This document shows, one piece after another, positions 37,245-46,524 of a stretch of DNA of 64,000 nucleotides. Numbering within the stretch: position 1 is the stretch's first letter; every line of letters starts with the position of its first letter. The position numbers and the translations under genes were made by a program. The stretch is from assembly GCF_030161895.1 (NCBI RefSeq), contig NZ_BSVB01000001.1, positions 1,240,001 through 1,304,000 on the forward strand. The letters run 5' to 3'. The notes below the pieces were generated by a model, which made no database searches, was not told the origin of the DNA, and saw only the letters and a list, made by a program, of their open reading frames with translations. The DNA comes from Pseudolysinimonas kribbensis. Its GTDB lineage: Bacteria; Actinomycetota; Actinomycetes; Actinomycetales; Microbacteriaceae.

Positions 37245-38566
37245 TCAGCTCGCTCGGCCGCGGGGGCGCGCCAGTCCGAGATGCTCACGGAAGGTCGTGC
37301 CGATGTACTCCGTGTCGAACAGACCACGGTCCTTCAGCTCTGGGACCAGCCGCTCGGTGATCGCATCGAGCCCGCCCGGCATGTAGGGCGGGATCAGCAT
37401 GAATCCGTCGCTACCCCTTGCGTGAAGTAGGCCTCCATGAGGTCGGCGGCCTGCTCCACGGTGCCCGTCACGTGTGCGTGGTCATTGAGACTCGACTTGA
37501 TGCGGATGAGCTCGCGCAGCGGCGCACCAGCTGCCGCCGGCTCGTAGTACTGTGCGTACTTCGTCCGCCCCGTCTGCACCTGGTCCGGCGGCAGCAGGCG
37601 TTCGGTCGGGATCGGCTCGTCCAATTCGAGGTCGCTGATGTCGACCGGCGAGAGGAACCGCTGGAGGTCGGCCCGTCCGGCGTCGTAGTCGATCAGATCG
37701 AGAAGGTCGCTCGCGAGCTGCTCCGCCTCGCGCTGGGTCTCGCCGATGATCGGCACGAAACCCGGGAGCACTCGCACGGAGTCCGGATCGCGTCCGGCTG
37801 CGGCAGCCCTCTCGCGGACGTCGGCGTAGAACCGCTGCGCGCCGTCGAGCGTCGGCTGTGGCGTGAAGATGATGTCGGCCCACTTCACGGCGAGGCCGAG
37901 CCCCGCCGGCGAGGACCCGGCCTGCGCGAACACGGGCCAGCCCTGGGGCGACCGGGGGATGTTCTGAGGTCCGGCGACCTTGTAGTACTCGCCCTCGAAA
38001 TCGATCCGGTGGATCCTGGCGGGGTCCGCCCACATCCCCGCCGCCTTGTCGTCGACGATCGCGTCGTCCTGCCAACTGTCCCAGAGCTGGGTGACGACGT
38101 CCATGTACTCGTGCGCCTGCCGGTACCTCTCGTCGTGGTCGAGGTTCGGCGCGGAGAAGTTGTGAGCTCCCGACACCGAGGTCACGATGTTCCACCCGGC
38201 GCGCCCATTGCTCAGATGATCGATCGACGCCATGAACCGTGCGAGGTTGTACGGCTCGATGTACGAGGTCGACCCGGTCGCGATCAGCCCGATCTTGCTC
38301 GTCACCGCGGACAGTGCGCCGAGCACCGTCATGGGCTCGAGAGGGTAGTTGAGCGCCTGGCGGAAGTCGTCGGGTCCGGTTGAGACGTTGTCGGCGAGGA
38401 AGAAGGCATCGATGCCGGCTCGCTCGCACTGGATGGCGATGTCCGCGAACAGCCGGAGCGTGAGGACCCGATCGGAGGTGCTGTCGTCGCGCCGCCACGA
38501 CCCGATGCTGATGCCGCTCGGGGCGTTGTAGAGCGTGAGCGCCATTCGGCGAGATGCGTCGTTCAC
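37245..38566 (-). CDS. LLM-class flavin monooxygenase (NtaA/SnaA/DszA family), copy 2 (frame break)
   Basis: Tandem paralogue of the preceding gene, same 440-residue length after repair and largely identical motifs (HLSNGRAGWNIVTSV, VFAQAGSSPAGLGLAVKWAD, DLLDLIDYDAGRADLQRF). The frame breaks at a CCCC run at 37414-37417, which would truncate about 55 residues. With one base added the tail reads GGSDGFMLIPPYMPGGLDAI and ends LGLARPRGRAS, matching copy 1. Divergent positions between the copies cluster outside the flavin site, suggesting different substrates or stereoisomers. Confidence 0.86.
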
Positions 38567-38597
38567 GGGGTGCAGCCCTTTCTCTCGGTGTCTGCGA

Positions 38598-39305
38598 TCA
38601 GGCGAGCAACTGGTAGACGTCGCAGATTGACTCGACCATGTGCTTGGCGATCTTCTGATGCAGCGGAGGCTTCTGGTCGTCGCGGCGCGTGGAGAAAGAC
38701 AGCATGCGCGGGCTGTTCAGCGCATCGGGGCTGTCGATCTCGTACATCGCGAAGAAGTTCGGGATGCCGTCCACGGCCTTGAAACGCCGGGTGCGGAGGT
38801 AGCCGGGGCACGACATGAGCTCGTCAACGTGCTCCTCGTCCATCCAGTCGTTGTAGAGATCGATGTACTCCCGCTCAGGGCTGTGGGAGACCACGAGCAT
38901 CCCGCCGACCGGGGTGGTGGCGGCCTCCGGGTTCACGTGATCCCTGATCTGAACCGCCGTGACCCGCATGAACTGGTCGAAGACAACGGGGGCGCCGTTG
39001 ACCTCGATCTCCAGCCCGAAGCCGCGGCCGACGGCATCGAGGAATGCATCGGTGTGCGCGACGGCGATGTCCTCGAGCTCGTAACGGACGATGTAGCCGG
39101 GGTACGGAGGGCCTGCGATCTTGCCGCCGCCCTCCCGGTTCCTGAACGACACCACGACCTCCCATTCGGTCGCGCTCGATACCCCTGGGACGGCGAGCAC
39201 CGCCGGGGTCCTGACGGTCGCGCACCACTGGCGCAGAGCAGCGAGGTCATCCCCCGGGTCGATGGCGATCATCACGAACCCTGGCTGAGCGGTGTGGTGG
39301 GACAT
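38598..39305 (-). CDS. Hypothetical tandem dimeric alpha-beta barrel (EthD-like) protein
   Basis: A 235-residue protein with two ferredoxin-like halves. The second half has the EthD-type segment YIDLYNDWMDEEHVDELM, a CPGYLRTRRFKAVDG strand and FFAMYEIDSPDAL. The first half (TPAVLAVPGVSSATEWEVVV) appears degenerate. EthD-like proteins accompany monooxygenases and may bind or isomerise products; no catalytic residue is evident. It lies between the solute-binding protein and the two LLM oxygenases, same strand, so is probably part of that operon. Confidence 0.6.
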   Translation of the reverse strand: MSHHTAQPGFVMIAIDPGDDLAALRQWCATVRTPAVLAVPGVSSATEWEVVVSFRNREGGGKIAGPPYPGYIVRYELEDIAVAHTDAFLDAVGRGFGLEIEVNGAPVVFDQFMRVTAVQIRDHVNPEAATTPVGGMLVVSHSPEREYIDLYNDWMDEEHVDELMSCPGYLRTRRFKAVDGIPNFFAMYEIDSPDALNSPRMLSFSTRRDDQKPPLHQKIAKHMVESICDVYQLLA

Positions 39306-39408
39306 TGATGTCGGCGCCTTTCTCTTCGGTGGCGTGTCGATGTTCGTGGCGAAGAGGGCAGCGGACCCGACCCCTTCCCAGGAGCCGAACCCGCCGCCTC
39401 TGCACAGA

Positions 39409-40486
39409 TCAGCCGGCCGAGCGGCCCAGCAACTTCAGGACCTTCGCACTTTCCGCCGCCGTAGGTGTCCACGCCGGGGTGTAGCCCTTCGGGATCGACG
39501 GGCTGTAGACCGAAATGCCGATCGAGCCCTGCGAGGAGTCCTGACCGGATTTGCTGAGCAGCCAGTTCGCGAACAGCTTGCCCGCGTTCGGGTGCGGCGA
39601 CTTCTTGGTGGCGGTCAGCATGACGTTGAACGCCGGACCCGATGTGATCGGAGGCAGGACACCGTCCACCGGCGCTCCCGAGCTCTTGAGAGCGGCCATC
39701 ACGGCCGGCAGTGCCGGGACGGTGATCCCCCTTGTCCGGCGACCATGGCCTGGCCGGCGGCGGAGATCGTGTTGAAGTACTGCGGCTTGTTGGCAGCGAT
39801 TCCTGTCAGCACGGAGTCGCCGTACTGCTTGGCCTGGTTGACGAAGAACGACATGATCGTCGCCGAAGCCGTCGGATCCGGCAGTGTGAGCAGTCCCTTG
39901 TACTTCGACTTCGTGAGGTCCTTGAACGTCTTCGGGATCATCGACCCGGAGATCGTCTTCGTGTCGTAGATGATCTCGAACGCGCCGATGCCCATGGTGG
40001 CGGAGACGAAGCCCTTGCCGTCGGGGGTCGCCTGCTTGTACGCCTTCGGGTAGGTATTCAGCTTGAAGACCGGCAGCTTCGCCGAGCTCAAGTTCATCGC
40101 ATAGTTCTTGGACACCATCTTGTTCATGAATTCCGTGTCTGCGGACATCGTGACGACGTCTGCGGCAGGGCTGCCCGACTGTGCTTCGGCCTCATATCGC
40201 TGCGTCAGGGGGCCACTGTTGAGGGCGACGTACTGCACGTTGATCCCGAATTTCGCCTTGAAGGCCGCCACGGTCTGATCATCGAGAGCCGGGGCTCCTC
40301 GGTGTACCAGACCACGCTCCCCTCCTTCTTCGCCGCCGCCTCGAGGGCCGTGATGTCGCCCTGATCGCCGGTCGCCTTCGACCCTGACGAGCTGGACGGC
40401 GTGGTTCCGCCGGGCGCGGAACAGCCTGCCAGGGCGATCACGGCGATCACCGGCAATGCGATTGCCCAATGCAAATGATGGGTCAT
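39409..40486 (-). CDS. ABC transporter solute-binding lipoprotein, AfuA/FbpA-like (two frame breaks)
   Basis: About 359 residues after repair. A lipoprotein signal (VIAVIALAGCSAPGG) is followed by a type II periplasmic binding fold: EGSVVWYTEE, then TVAAFKAKFGINVQYVALNSG, ADVVTMSADTEF, LPDPTASATIMSFFVNQAK, and the C-terminal PHPNAGKLFANWLLSKSGQD. Family members bind Fe3+, 2-aminoethylphosphonate, thiamine or organic acids. Breaks near 40292 and 39731 are repaired by one base each. GGAGA ribosome site. Start of the operon running to the flavin reductase; its promoter carries a LacI-type operator. Confidence 0.85.
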
Positions 40487-40578
40487 GTGAATCTCTCCTT
40501 AGGTGTGTTGCTGCACTCCGGTGGGCAATAAGACACTGCGGGCTCGGGTTCGAGCGTATGATCTTCGCCCTTGGTATG

Positions 40579-40590
40579 TCAATGGATTGA
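40579..40590. promoter_or_regulatory. LacI-type operator site 1 (solute-binding protein promoter)
   Basis: TCAATGGATTGA, a copy of the TCAAnnGATTGA palindrome. On the minus strand it overlaps a TTGACA -35 box (40577-40582), with a CATACG -10-like element 16 bases further (40555-40560), so binding would block transcription of the solute-binding protein and oxygenase operon. Confidence 0.65.
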
Positions 40591-40700
40591 CTTGAGCGTC
40601 GCGTTGTTCGCAAGGTTCTTTCCATTGGCCTTCCTCGAAGCGGGGTGGGCCAGGTTCTCTGTCCCTCCACGTCCGTAGCTTGCTCTTCGGTTGAGAAGAA

Positions 40701-40712
40701 TCAAACGATTGA
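40701..40712. promoter_or_regulatory. LacI-type operator site 2
   Basis: TCAAACGATTGA, flanked by AA and AT so that 16 of 17 bases form a LacI-family palindrome with central CG. It is 122 bases (centre to centre) from site 1, a spacing compatible with looping by a LacI-type tetramer or with an auxiliary site. Confidence 0.65.
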
Positions 40713-40749
40713 ATTATGAGCGGCAGTCGGCGACAGTGCCGCGCCGGGC

Positions 40750-42101
40750 CTACACGCCCTGCAGGGCCGAGCTGAGCTCGGTGATCGGGGTCTGCGGGTC
40801 GCCCACGATCAAGCCGATGACCTTCTCGATCCGCTCAGCCGACCATGTCCTGTCGGCGAGTTCGCGCACCTTGGCGGACATCGTCGCGATCGATGGCGCG
40901 TGCGCGGCTGGATTGTCCCGCTCACTCACGATCGTCGACCCATCGCGCAGGGTCACCTCGATCGTCGCGACCGCGGTGCCGGTGGCATAGCGCCCCTCCT
41001 CACCGACCGAGGAGATCCGTTGGGCGAGCTCGAGAACCTCGGGGTCGTTGAAGTTCCGCATCGTCGCCAGCGACGTGAGCGGACGCCCCAGTAGGCCGGC
41101 GGCCACCAGGAACTGCGTGCTGTCCTGTGCCTCGTACATGTTCTCGAACGGGCCCGTGTTGTCGCCGCCCGGGAACGCATGCACCTCCGCCGGCTCGCGC
41201 ACCAGCACGTGGTCGATCTGCGACGGGTCGACGCCCTGCTCGAAGACCGCCGCAGCGCTCTCCATCATGTTGGTCTTGCCCCCGCCGCGGGATACGTCTT
41301 GGCGATCACCGTGGGCAGCGCCCAGTCGTCGGGGAACGTCTCCCGAGCGAGGTCCCCGTCGCCGAAGACCGAGAACCAGCCGGAACCGCCCTCGAACGTC
41401 GGCGATGCCGCCTCCACGCCGCCGTAGCCCATCCACCCGGCGAGCAGGCCGTTCTGCGCGGCGATGCCGCCGTGGATGTAGGGCTCCATGGTCCCGTGGC
41501 CGAAGCCCTCGAGGAAGCCCGACGAGAGATTCGCACCCATCGAGAGCGCGACAGCGGTGCGCTGCGCGGACAGGCCGAAGGCGCTGGCCGACGCGGCGCT
41601 CGCGGCCACGGCGCCCACGACCGGGGTCGTGCGGAACCCGCGGAGCCAGATGCGCTTGCCCGACATGAATCCGAGCCGGACCTGGATCTCGTAGCCGGCC
41701 ACGACCGCGACGAGGAGGTCGCCGACCGTGCCCGGACGACCGCGCAGCGCAGTCCCGGACTCCGCGGCCGCGAGAGCCGCGGGCACGACGGCCGCGCCGG
41801 GATGGTCGCCGCTCGGGGCGTTGTAGTCCTCGAAGAGCAGAGAGTGGACGGCCGTGCCGTTCACGAGCGCGGCGTCACGCGGCGCCGCGGTGCCTCCGGT
41901 CGGCAGCACGGTGCTGCCGCCGGCGTCGCCGCCCGCCGCCACCGTTGCCAGGATCGCCTTTGTGACCGGCATGTCGTGGCCGCCGACCGCCGTGCTGACG
42001 GCGTCGAGCACGCGATCACGAGCACTGTCGAGGATGCTGCTGGGAATGGTGTCGAGGCTGAGGTCGGCGACGAAAGCGGCCATGGTGTCGGCGAGCGCCA
42101 T
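40750..42101 (-). CDS. MmgE/PrpD-family protein (frame break)
   Basis: About 450 residues of the MmgE/PrpD superfamily (2-methylcitrate dehydratase, cis-aconitate decarboxylase, iminodisuccinate epimerase). Motifs: GGHDMPVTKAIL, NGTAVHSLLFEDYN with the SGDHPGAAVVPAALA segment, AFGLSAQRTAVAL and the C-terminal MRNFNDPEVLELAQRIS. The break near 41279-41283 in a C-run is fixed by one base, giving AGGKTNMMES. GGAGA ribosome site before ATG 42101. Downstream of the ABC ATPase, so likely in the transporter operon; the substrate should be a hydroxy- or unsaturated di/tricarboxylate. Confidence 0.83.
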
Positions 42102-42137
42102 TGTGTTCTCCTGTCGAATCAACGAGTATGTTGCGGA

Positions 42138-43268
42138 TCAGAACGGAAGGACCCGGAGGTCCTCGGTCGCGACTCCGACCCACGCCGCGGTCCCGGTCTC
42201 GAAGAGCACCGAGTCCGATCGCCAGAGGCGAAAGTCGCGGTCCGCGAAGGTCACGACATGCTCGGTGCGAGAGCCGCTGAAGACGCTCGCCGTGACCGTG
42301 ACCTGCCAGCGGTTCGCGATGTCGTTCGGCTCCACCAGGTTGAGCTCGACGCGTTCCGGGCGGCAGGAGACGACGACGAGATCGCCCTGCTTCACCCCAT
42401 CGGCGACGGAACCGGCCGAGAGTTCGCCCACCTCGGTGTCGACGACCGCCGTTCCGTCGGGGTCGATCCGCCTCACCGTGCCATCGATCTCGTTGAGCGT
42501 CCCGACGAAGCCGCCGACGTAGCGCGACGACGGCTTCCGGTAGATCTCCTGGGGGCCGCCGGACTGGGCGACCTTGCCCTTCTCCAACACGGCGATCGAA
42601 TGCGCGAGCTCCATCGCCTCCGACTGATCGTGGGTGACGTAGAGGGCGGCGAATCCGAGCTCGCGCTGCATCGAGAGCAGCTCGAAGCGGAGCTGCTCTC
42701 GCACCTTGGCGTCGACGTTGGACAGTGGCTCGTCGAAGAGAACGAGGTCGCTGTTGGAGACGAGTGCCCTGGCGAGCGCCACGCGCTGCTGCTGGCCACC
42801 GCTCAGCTGGCTGGGGTACTGCTTGCCGAGCTCGGGGATGCCCACCATCTCCAGCGCACGCGCCACGCGTCCGGCGTGCTCGCTCTTCTTCACCTTCTTG
42901 CAGACGAGCGGGTAGGCGATGTTCGCCGCCACCGTCATGTGCGGCCAGAGCGCATAGGACTGGAAGATCATGTTCAGTCCGCGCTTCTCGGGAGCGAGGT
43001 TCACCTTCGTCGCCGCATCGAACACGGTGCGACCACGGATCTCCACTCGTCCACCGACGGGGTGCTCCAGGCCGGCCACGCAGCGCAGCAGGGTGGTCTT
43101 CCCGCACCCGCTCGGGCCCAGCAGCACGGTGAACTGCCCCGGCATGACCTCGATGGAGACGTCATCGACGGCGTTCACCGTCGTGCCGTCGGCACGACGG
43201 AAGTGCTTGACGAGGTTCGACACCTTCACCATCGGAGCGTCAGCCGCCTGCGCGGTCTCTGCAGCCAT
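42138..43268 (-). CDS. ABC transporter ATP-binding protein
   Basis: A 376-residue ATPase of the iron/spermidine/thiamine importer class. Walker A GPSGCGKTTLLRC, Q-loop MIFQSYALWPHM, signature LSGGQQQRVALARAL, Walker B DLVLFDEPLSNVD, and switch His YVTHDQSEAM. The C-terminal third is a TOBE-type regulatory domain (VVSCRPERVELNL). Start ATG 43268 has GGAGAGG just upstream; an ATG at 43301 is possible. It lies between the permease and the PrpD gene. Confidence 0.92.
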   Translation of the reverse strand: MAAETAQAADAPMVKVSNLVKHFRRADGTTVNAVDDVSIEVMPGQFTVLLGPSGCGKTTLLRCVAGLEHPVGGRVEIRGRTVFDAATKVNLAPEKRGLNMIFQSYALWPHMTVAANIAYPLVCKKVKKSEHAGRVARALEMVGIPELGKQYPSQLSGGQQQRVALARALVSNSDLVLFDEPLSNVDAKVREQLRFELLSMQRELGFAALYVTHDQSEAMELAHSIAVLEKGKVAQSGGPQEIYRKPSSRYVGGFVGTLNEIDGTVRRIDPDGTAVVDTEVGELSAGSVADGVKQGDLVVVSCRPERVELNLVEPNDIANRWQVTVTASVFSGSRTEHVVTFADRDFRLWRSDSVLFETGTAAWVGVATEDLRVLPF

Positions 43269-43332
43269 CGAATTCCTCTCCACCAGCAATTGATCTGACA
43301 TCAGCGGGCACCCTCCATCGGTGCGGTCATGG

Positions 43333-45108
43333 TCACACGGCTCCCGGACGGAGTCGCCCACCCCGGAGCCGTCGCGCGAGGAGGTTGGCACCGAGCAGGA
43401 CGATGACGCTGATGATGGTGACGATGATCGCCAGCGCGGCGAGCTTGCCGAAGTAGCCCTGGAAGTAGAGCAAGTACATCTGCTCGCCCAGCACGGGGTT
43501 GGAGGTCCCGGCCAGAATGATCGAGGCGTTGAGCTCGCCGAGCATCCACAGGAACAGCAGCGACCACCCGGCGATCAGGTCGGGGAGCATCAGCGGCAAG
43601 CTGATCCGCAGGAACGTCCTGCCGTCGCCGCCTCCCGAGATGTGCGAGGCCTCCATGAGCTGCGGACCGACCTGAGCCGCCGCGGCGTCGGCGTTCACCG
43701 TCGCCTGCGGCATGAAGTGCACGAGGTAGGCAAGCAGGAGGATTCCAAATGTCCCGCCGAGGTGCCACGGGGCGCCGCCGAACGCGAGCAGTACGCCGAC
43801 ACCCAGGACGACCGCCGGAATGGGCGCACCGACCTTGATCAGGATGTCGACCGCGCGACCGACGCGGCCGGGCGAGCTCCGCACGAAGCGGGCGATGATC
43901 GCAGCGACGAACATGCCGACAGTCGCGCCGAGAAGGGCGAGCAGCAGGCTGGTTATGAGGGCGGTGCTCGAGAACGCATCGCCGAACAGCACTGTCGTGT
44001 ACTGCGTGAGCGACAACGTGGTGAAGTCCCAGTCGAACGACCAGAACCCGCGGAACGACACCCACAGCAGCGCGAGGAATGGCAGCACCACCGCGATCAA
44101 GGCGTACAGGATGATGACCAGTCGCCCCAGCCACCTCAGCTTGCCGAGGTGGATCTCGGTGGCCTTGCCCCGTCCGTTGATCGTCGCGTAGTTGGACCGG
44201 CGCAGCACCCTCGTCTGGATCCACCAGACGATCGCGACTGCGACGAGCATGAAGGTGCTCAGGCCGACTGCGCCCGCCGTGTCGGCCGGGTAGCTGAAGC
44301 TCAGGATGTTGGCGATGCGCACCGAGAGGATGTCGATTCCCGACGTCGTGCTGAGCACCGCCGGGCCCGCGAAGAAGGCGAAACCGAAGAACACGGTCAG
44401 CAGCATCGCGGCGCCGAGACTCGGCCGGACGGACGGGATGGTGACCCGGAAGAGCGTGCGGAGCACCCCGCCGCCGCTCACCCTGGACTGCTCCTCGAGC
44501 TGAGCATCCGAGTTCTCCAGGCCGGCCGAGACGAGGAGGAAGGTGAACGGGATCATGTAGATCGTGTAGACGAAGATCATGCCGCCGTAGCTGTAGACGT
44601 CCAGCGGGCCCTGGTCGAGATGGACGCCGAGGGGGCTGAGGATGTTGCGGATCAGGATGTTGACGAGGCCCGTCTTGGGCGAGAGCAGCATGGCCCACCC
44701 CATGGTGCCGACGAGCGCGGGCAGGACGAACGGGAGCAGCGGGAGGATCCCTCCAAGCCAGCGGATCCTCGCGTCGGTGCGAACGACGAGCCACGCCAGC
44801 ACCGAGCCGCAGACGACCGCGATCGCGCCGCTGACCACCACGATCACGAGGGTGTTGAGAAGCATCTGCCAGAGACCGGGCAGACCGAGAACATGGCTGA
44901 ATACCGCACCGGGGTTGAACGTGCCGTCCGTGAAGAAGAGCCCGGCGATCACCGACAGGATCGGGTACATCGCGAGGAGCATGAAGACGATCGCAAGGGC
45001 GAGGCTGATGCCGCTGAACAGCGTGAAGCGGCTGCCATCGGATCTGCCGGCCGCCGGCTGCGTGCCGGGTGCCGCGCCCGCGGGCAACGTCTCCGGGAGC
45101 GCCGTCAC
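43333..45108 (-). CDS. ABC transporter permease, fused two-module (FbpB/ThiP-like)
   Basis: A 591-residue permease with twelve predicted helices in two homologous halves. Each half carries an EAA-type loop: QLEEQSRVSGGGVLRTLFRV in the first and QLMEASHISGGGDGRTFLRI in the second. The fused form is typical of Fe3+, thiamine and aminoethylphosphonate importers. GTG 45108 overlaps the stop of a 21-codon upstream frame (GTGA). The promoter, with TTGATT -35 at 45257-45262 and TAGGCT -10 at 45234-45239 (minus strand), is overlapped by LacI-type site 3. Confidence 0.9.
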   Translation of the reverse strand: MTALPETLPAGAAPGTQPAAGRSDGSRFTLFSGISLALAIVFMLLAMYPILSVIAGLFFTDGTFNPGAVFSHVLGLPGLWQMLLNTLVIVVVSGAIAVVCGSVLAWLVVRTDARIRWLGGILPLLPFVLPALVGTMGWAMLLSPKTGLVNILIRNILSPLGVHLDQGPLDVYSYGGMIFVYTIYMIPFTFLLVSAGLENSDAQLEEQSRVSGGGVLRTLFRVTIPSVRPSLGAAMLLTVFFGFAFFAGPAVLSTTSGIDILSVRIANILSFSYPADTAGAVGLSTFMLVAVAIVWWIQTRVLRRSNYATINGRGKATEIHLGKLRWLGRLVIILYALIAVVLPFLALLWVSFRGFWSFDWDFTTLSLTQYTTVLFGDAFSSTALITSLLLALLGATVGMFVAAIIARFVRSSPGRVGRAVDILIKVGAPIPAVVLGVGVLLAFGGAPWHLGGTFGILLLAYLVHFMPQATVNADAAAAQVGPQLMEASHISGGGDGRTFLRISLPLMLPDLIAGWSLLFLWMLGELNASIILAGTSNPVLGEQMYLLYFQGYFGKLAALAIIVTIISVIVLLGANLLARRLRGGRLRPGAV

Positions 45109-45170
45109 GTCAGTCCCACCCACGCAGCTGCATGGCCGATGCCGGCGACGCGGAGCCCTTCTCGCTTCAT
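45105..45170 (-). CDS. Short upstream ORF coupled to the permease (21 aa)
   Basis: ATG 45170 with AGGAG seven bases upstream opens a 21-codon frame beginning MKREGLRVAG and ending AAAWVGLT. Its TGA overlaps the permease GTG (GTGA). The permease GTG has only a poor ribosome site, so coupling to this small frame is the likely way it is translated. An alternative is that the permease starts at an ATG at 45175, adding an N-terminal arginine-rich stretch; that ATG lies inside the ribosome site and seems less natural. Confidence 0.4.
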   Translation of the reverse strand: MKREGLRVAGIGHAAAWVGLT

Positions 45171-45258
45171 TGCACATCTCCTCTGTTCCCGCGACGCCGC
45201 TATGAGCCGCCGAGGACATCCGATACGTCGGGGAGCCTAACCCGCCCGTGCCGAGAAA

Positions 45259-45270
45259 TCAAAGGATTGA
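45259..45270. promoter_or_regulatory. LacI-type operator site 3 (permease promoter)
   Basis: TCAAAGGATTGA within the longer palindrome AAATCAAAGGATTGATTT (45256-45273). It overlaps the TTGATT -35 element of the permease promoter on the minus strand. Confidence 0.68.
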
Positions 45271-45369
45271 TTTCCATGATTGTTGTGAGCGATGGGCCCG
45301 CCTTACGATACGGTGCCACACAGATTTTAGGTGGGCTCACCGATCAAGTGCGGTTAGAGTGTCACTAAA

Positions 45370-45381
45370 TCAACCGATTGA
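45370..45381. promoter_or_regulatory. LacI-type operator site 4 (enolase-family gene promoter)
   Basis: TCAACCGATTGA preceded by AAA; ends ten bases before the ATG at 45392, just ahead of the GGGAG ribosome site, where bound repressor would block initiation of the plus-strand catabolic operon. Confidence 0.68.
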
Positions 45382-45391
45382 TGGGAGTTGA

Positions 45392-46495
45392 ATGAGGATC
45401 ACCGCCGTGACGGCCGTCCCCTTCGTGCTTCCGTACCGTCGTCCGTTCCATATGGCGAGCGGCACCGTCCTCGAGGCCGCGCATGTCCTCATCCGGATCG
45501 AGACGGACGAGGGGCCGATGGGTGTCGCCGAGGCGGTGTCGCGGTCGATGATCTACGGCGAATCGCAGGCCTCCATCGTCGAGGCGGTGAGATCGTGGTT
45601 CGCGCCCGCGCTCGCGGGTCTCGACCCGTTCGAGGTGGAGAGCGCGCAGAAGGTGCTGCGCTCGGTCGTCGCCAACGACACCACCAAGGGGGCGATCGAC
45701 ATCGCCCTCCACGATCTGCGTGGTAAGGCTGTCGGCGAGTCCACCTGGCGACTGCTCGGCGCGGCGTCGACCTCGCTCCGGGTGACGCACATGCTCGGCA
45801 CCGGCTCGGTCGCCGATGTCGTGGCCGAGGCCGCCGCCGCCCGACAGGACTCGGGCATCGACGCGTTCAAGGTCAAGGTCGACACCCGGATGAGCTCGAG
45901 CCTTGCGCTGCTCGCCGCACTGCGTCGCGAGCTGGGCGATGACGCCCTGCTCTACATCGACGCCAACCAGAGCCTGAGCGCCGAGGAGACGGTCGCATCC
46001 CTCGGCCGCTTGGCCGAGCTCGGCGTCCACCTCGTCGAAGAGCCCGTGCCGTCCACCGATCTCGTCGGCAAGGCGCGCATCGCCGCTGCGGGTGGGGTCG
46101 CCATCATGGCCGATGAGAGCGCGACGACTCTCGAGACGGCCGCGGTGCAGCTCACGACCGGCTCCGCGCGTGCGCTGAGCATCAAGCCCGCTCGCACCGG
46201 CTACACCACCAGCTCGCGGATCCTCGGCCTGGCGCGCGGGCTCCACGCGAGGGCCATCATCGGCAGTCAGGGTGATTCGGCCATCGGCACCATCACCTCC
46301 GCCACCTTCGGCGCCGCGTTCGAGTGGACCGCCAGGGAGCCGGCCGAGCTGGACTACTTCCTCGGGCTCGGCGACCAGATCGTGACGAGCGCACCCGTGA
46401 TCCGGGCCGGTCGGGTGCACGTCGATCCGACCGTCGCCGGCAACGGGGTCGAGATCGACGAGGACAAGCTCGCACACTTCCGCGTGGATTCCTGA
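45392..46495 (+). CDS. Mandelate racemase/muconate-lactonizing enzyme family protein
   Basis: A 367-residue enolase-superfamily protein of the muconate cycloisomerase subgroup. The N-terminal capping domain begins MRITAVTAVPFVLPYRRPFH. The barrel has the catalytic KxK in FKVKVDTR (near 165), metal ligands in LYIDANQSLS, VEEPVPS and MADESATTL. The residues expected for proton abstraction on both faces are present. Reaction could be cycloisomerisation, racemisation or dehydration of a carboxylic acid. GGGAG ribosome site; first gene of the plus-strand operon running to the thiolase. Confidence 0.85.
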   Translation: MRITAVTAVPFVLPYRRPFHMASGTVLEAAHVLIRIETDEGPMGVAEAVSRSMIYGESQASIVEAVRSWFAPALAGLDPFEVESAQKVLRSVVANDTTKGAIDIALHDLRGKAVGESTWRLLGAASTSLRVTHMLGTGSVADVVAEAAAARQDSGIDAFKVKVDTRMSSSLALLAALRRELGDDALLYIDANQSLSAEETVASLGRLAELGVHLVEEPVPSTDLVGKARIAAAGGVAIMADESATTLETAAVQLTTGSARALSIKPARTGYTTSSRILGLARGLHARAIIGSQGDSAIGTITSATFGAAFEWTAREPAELDYFLGLGDQIVTSAPVIRAGRVHVDPTVAGNGVEIDEDKLAHFRVDS

Positions 46496-46524
46496 GACAA
46501 CCGAAACTGTACGAGGAGTTCGTC

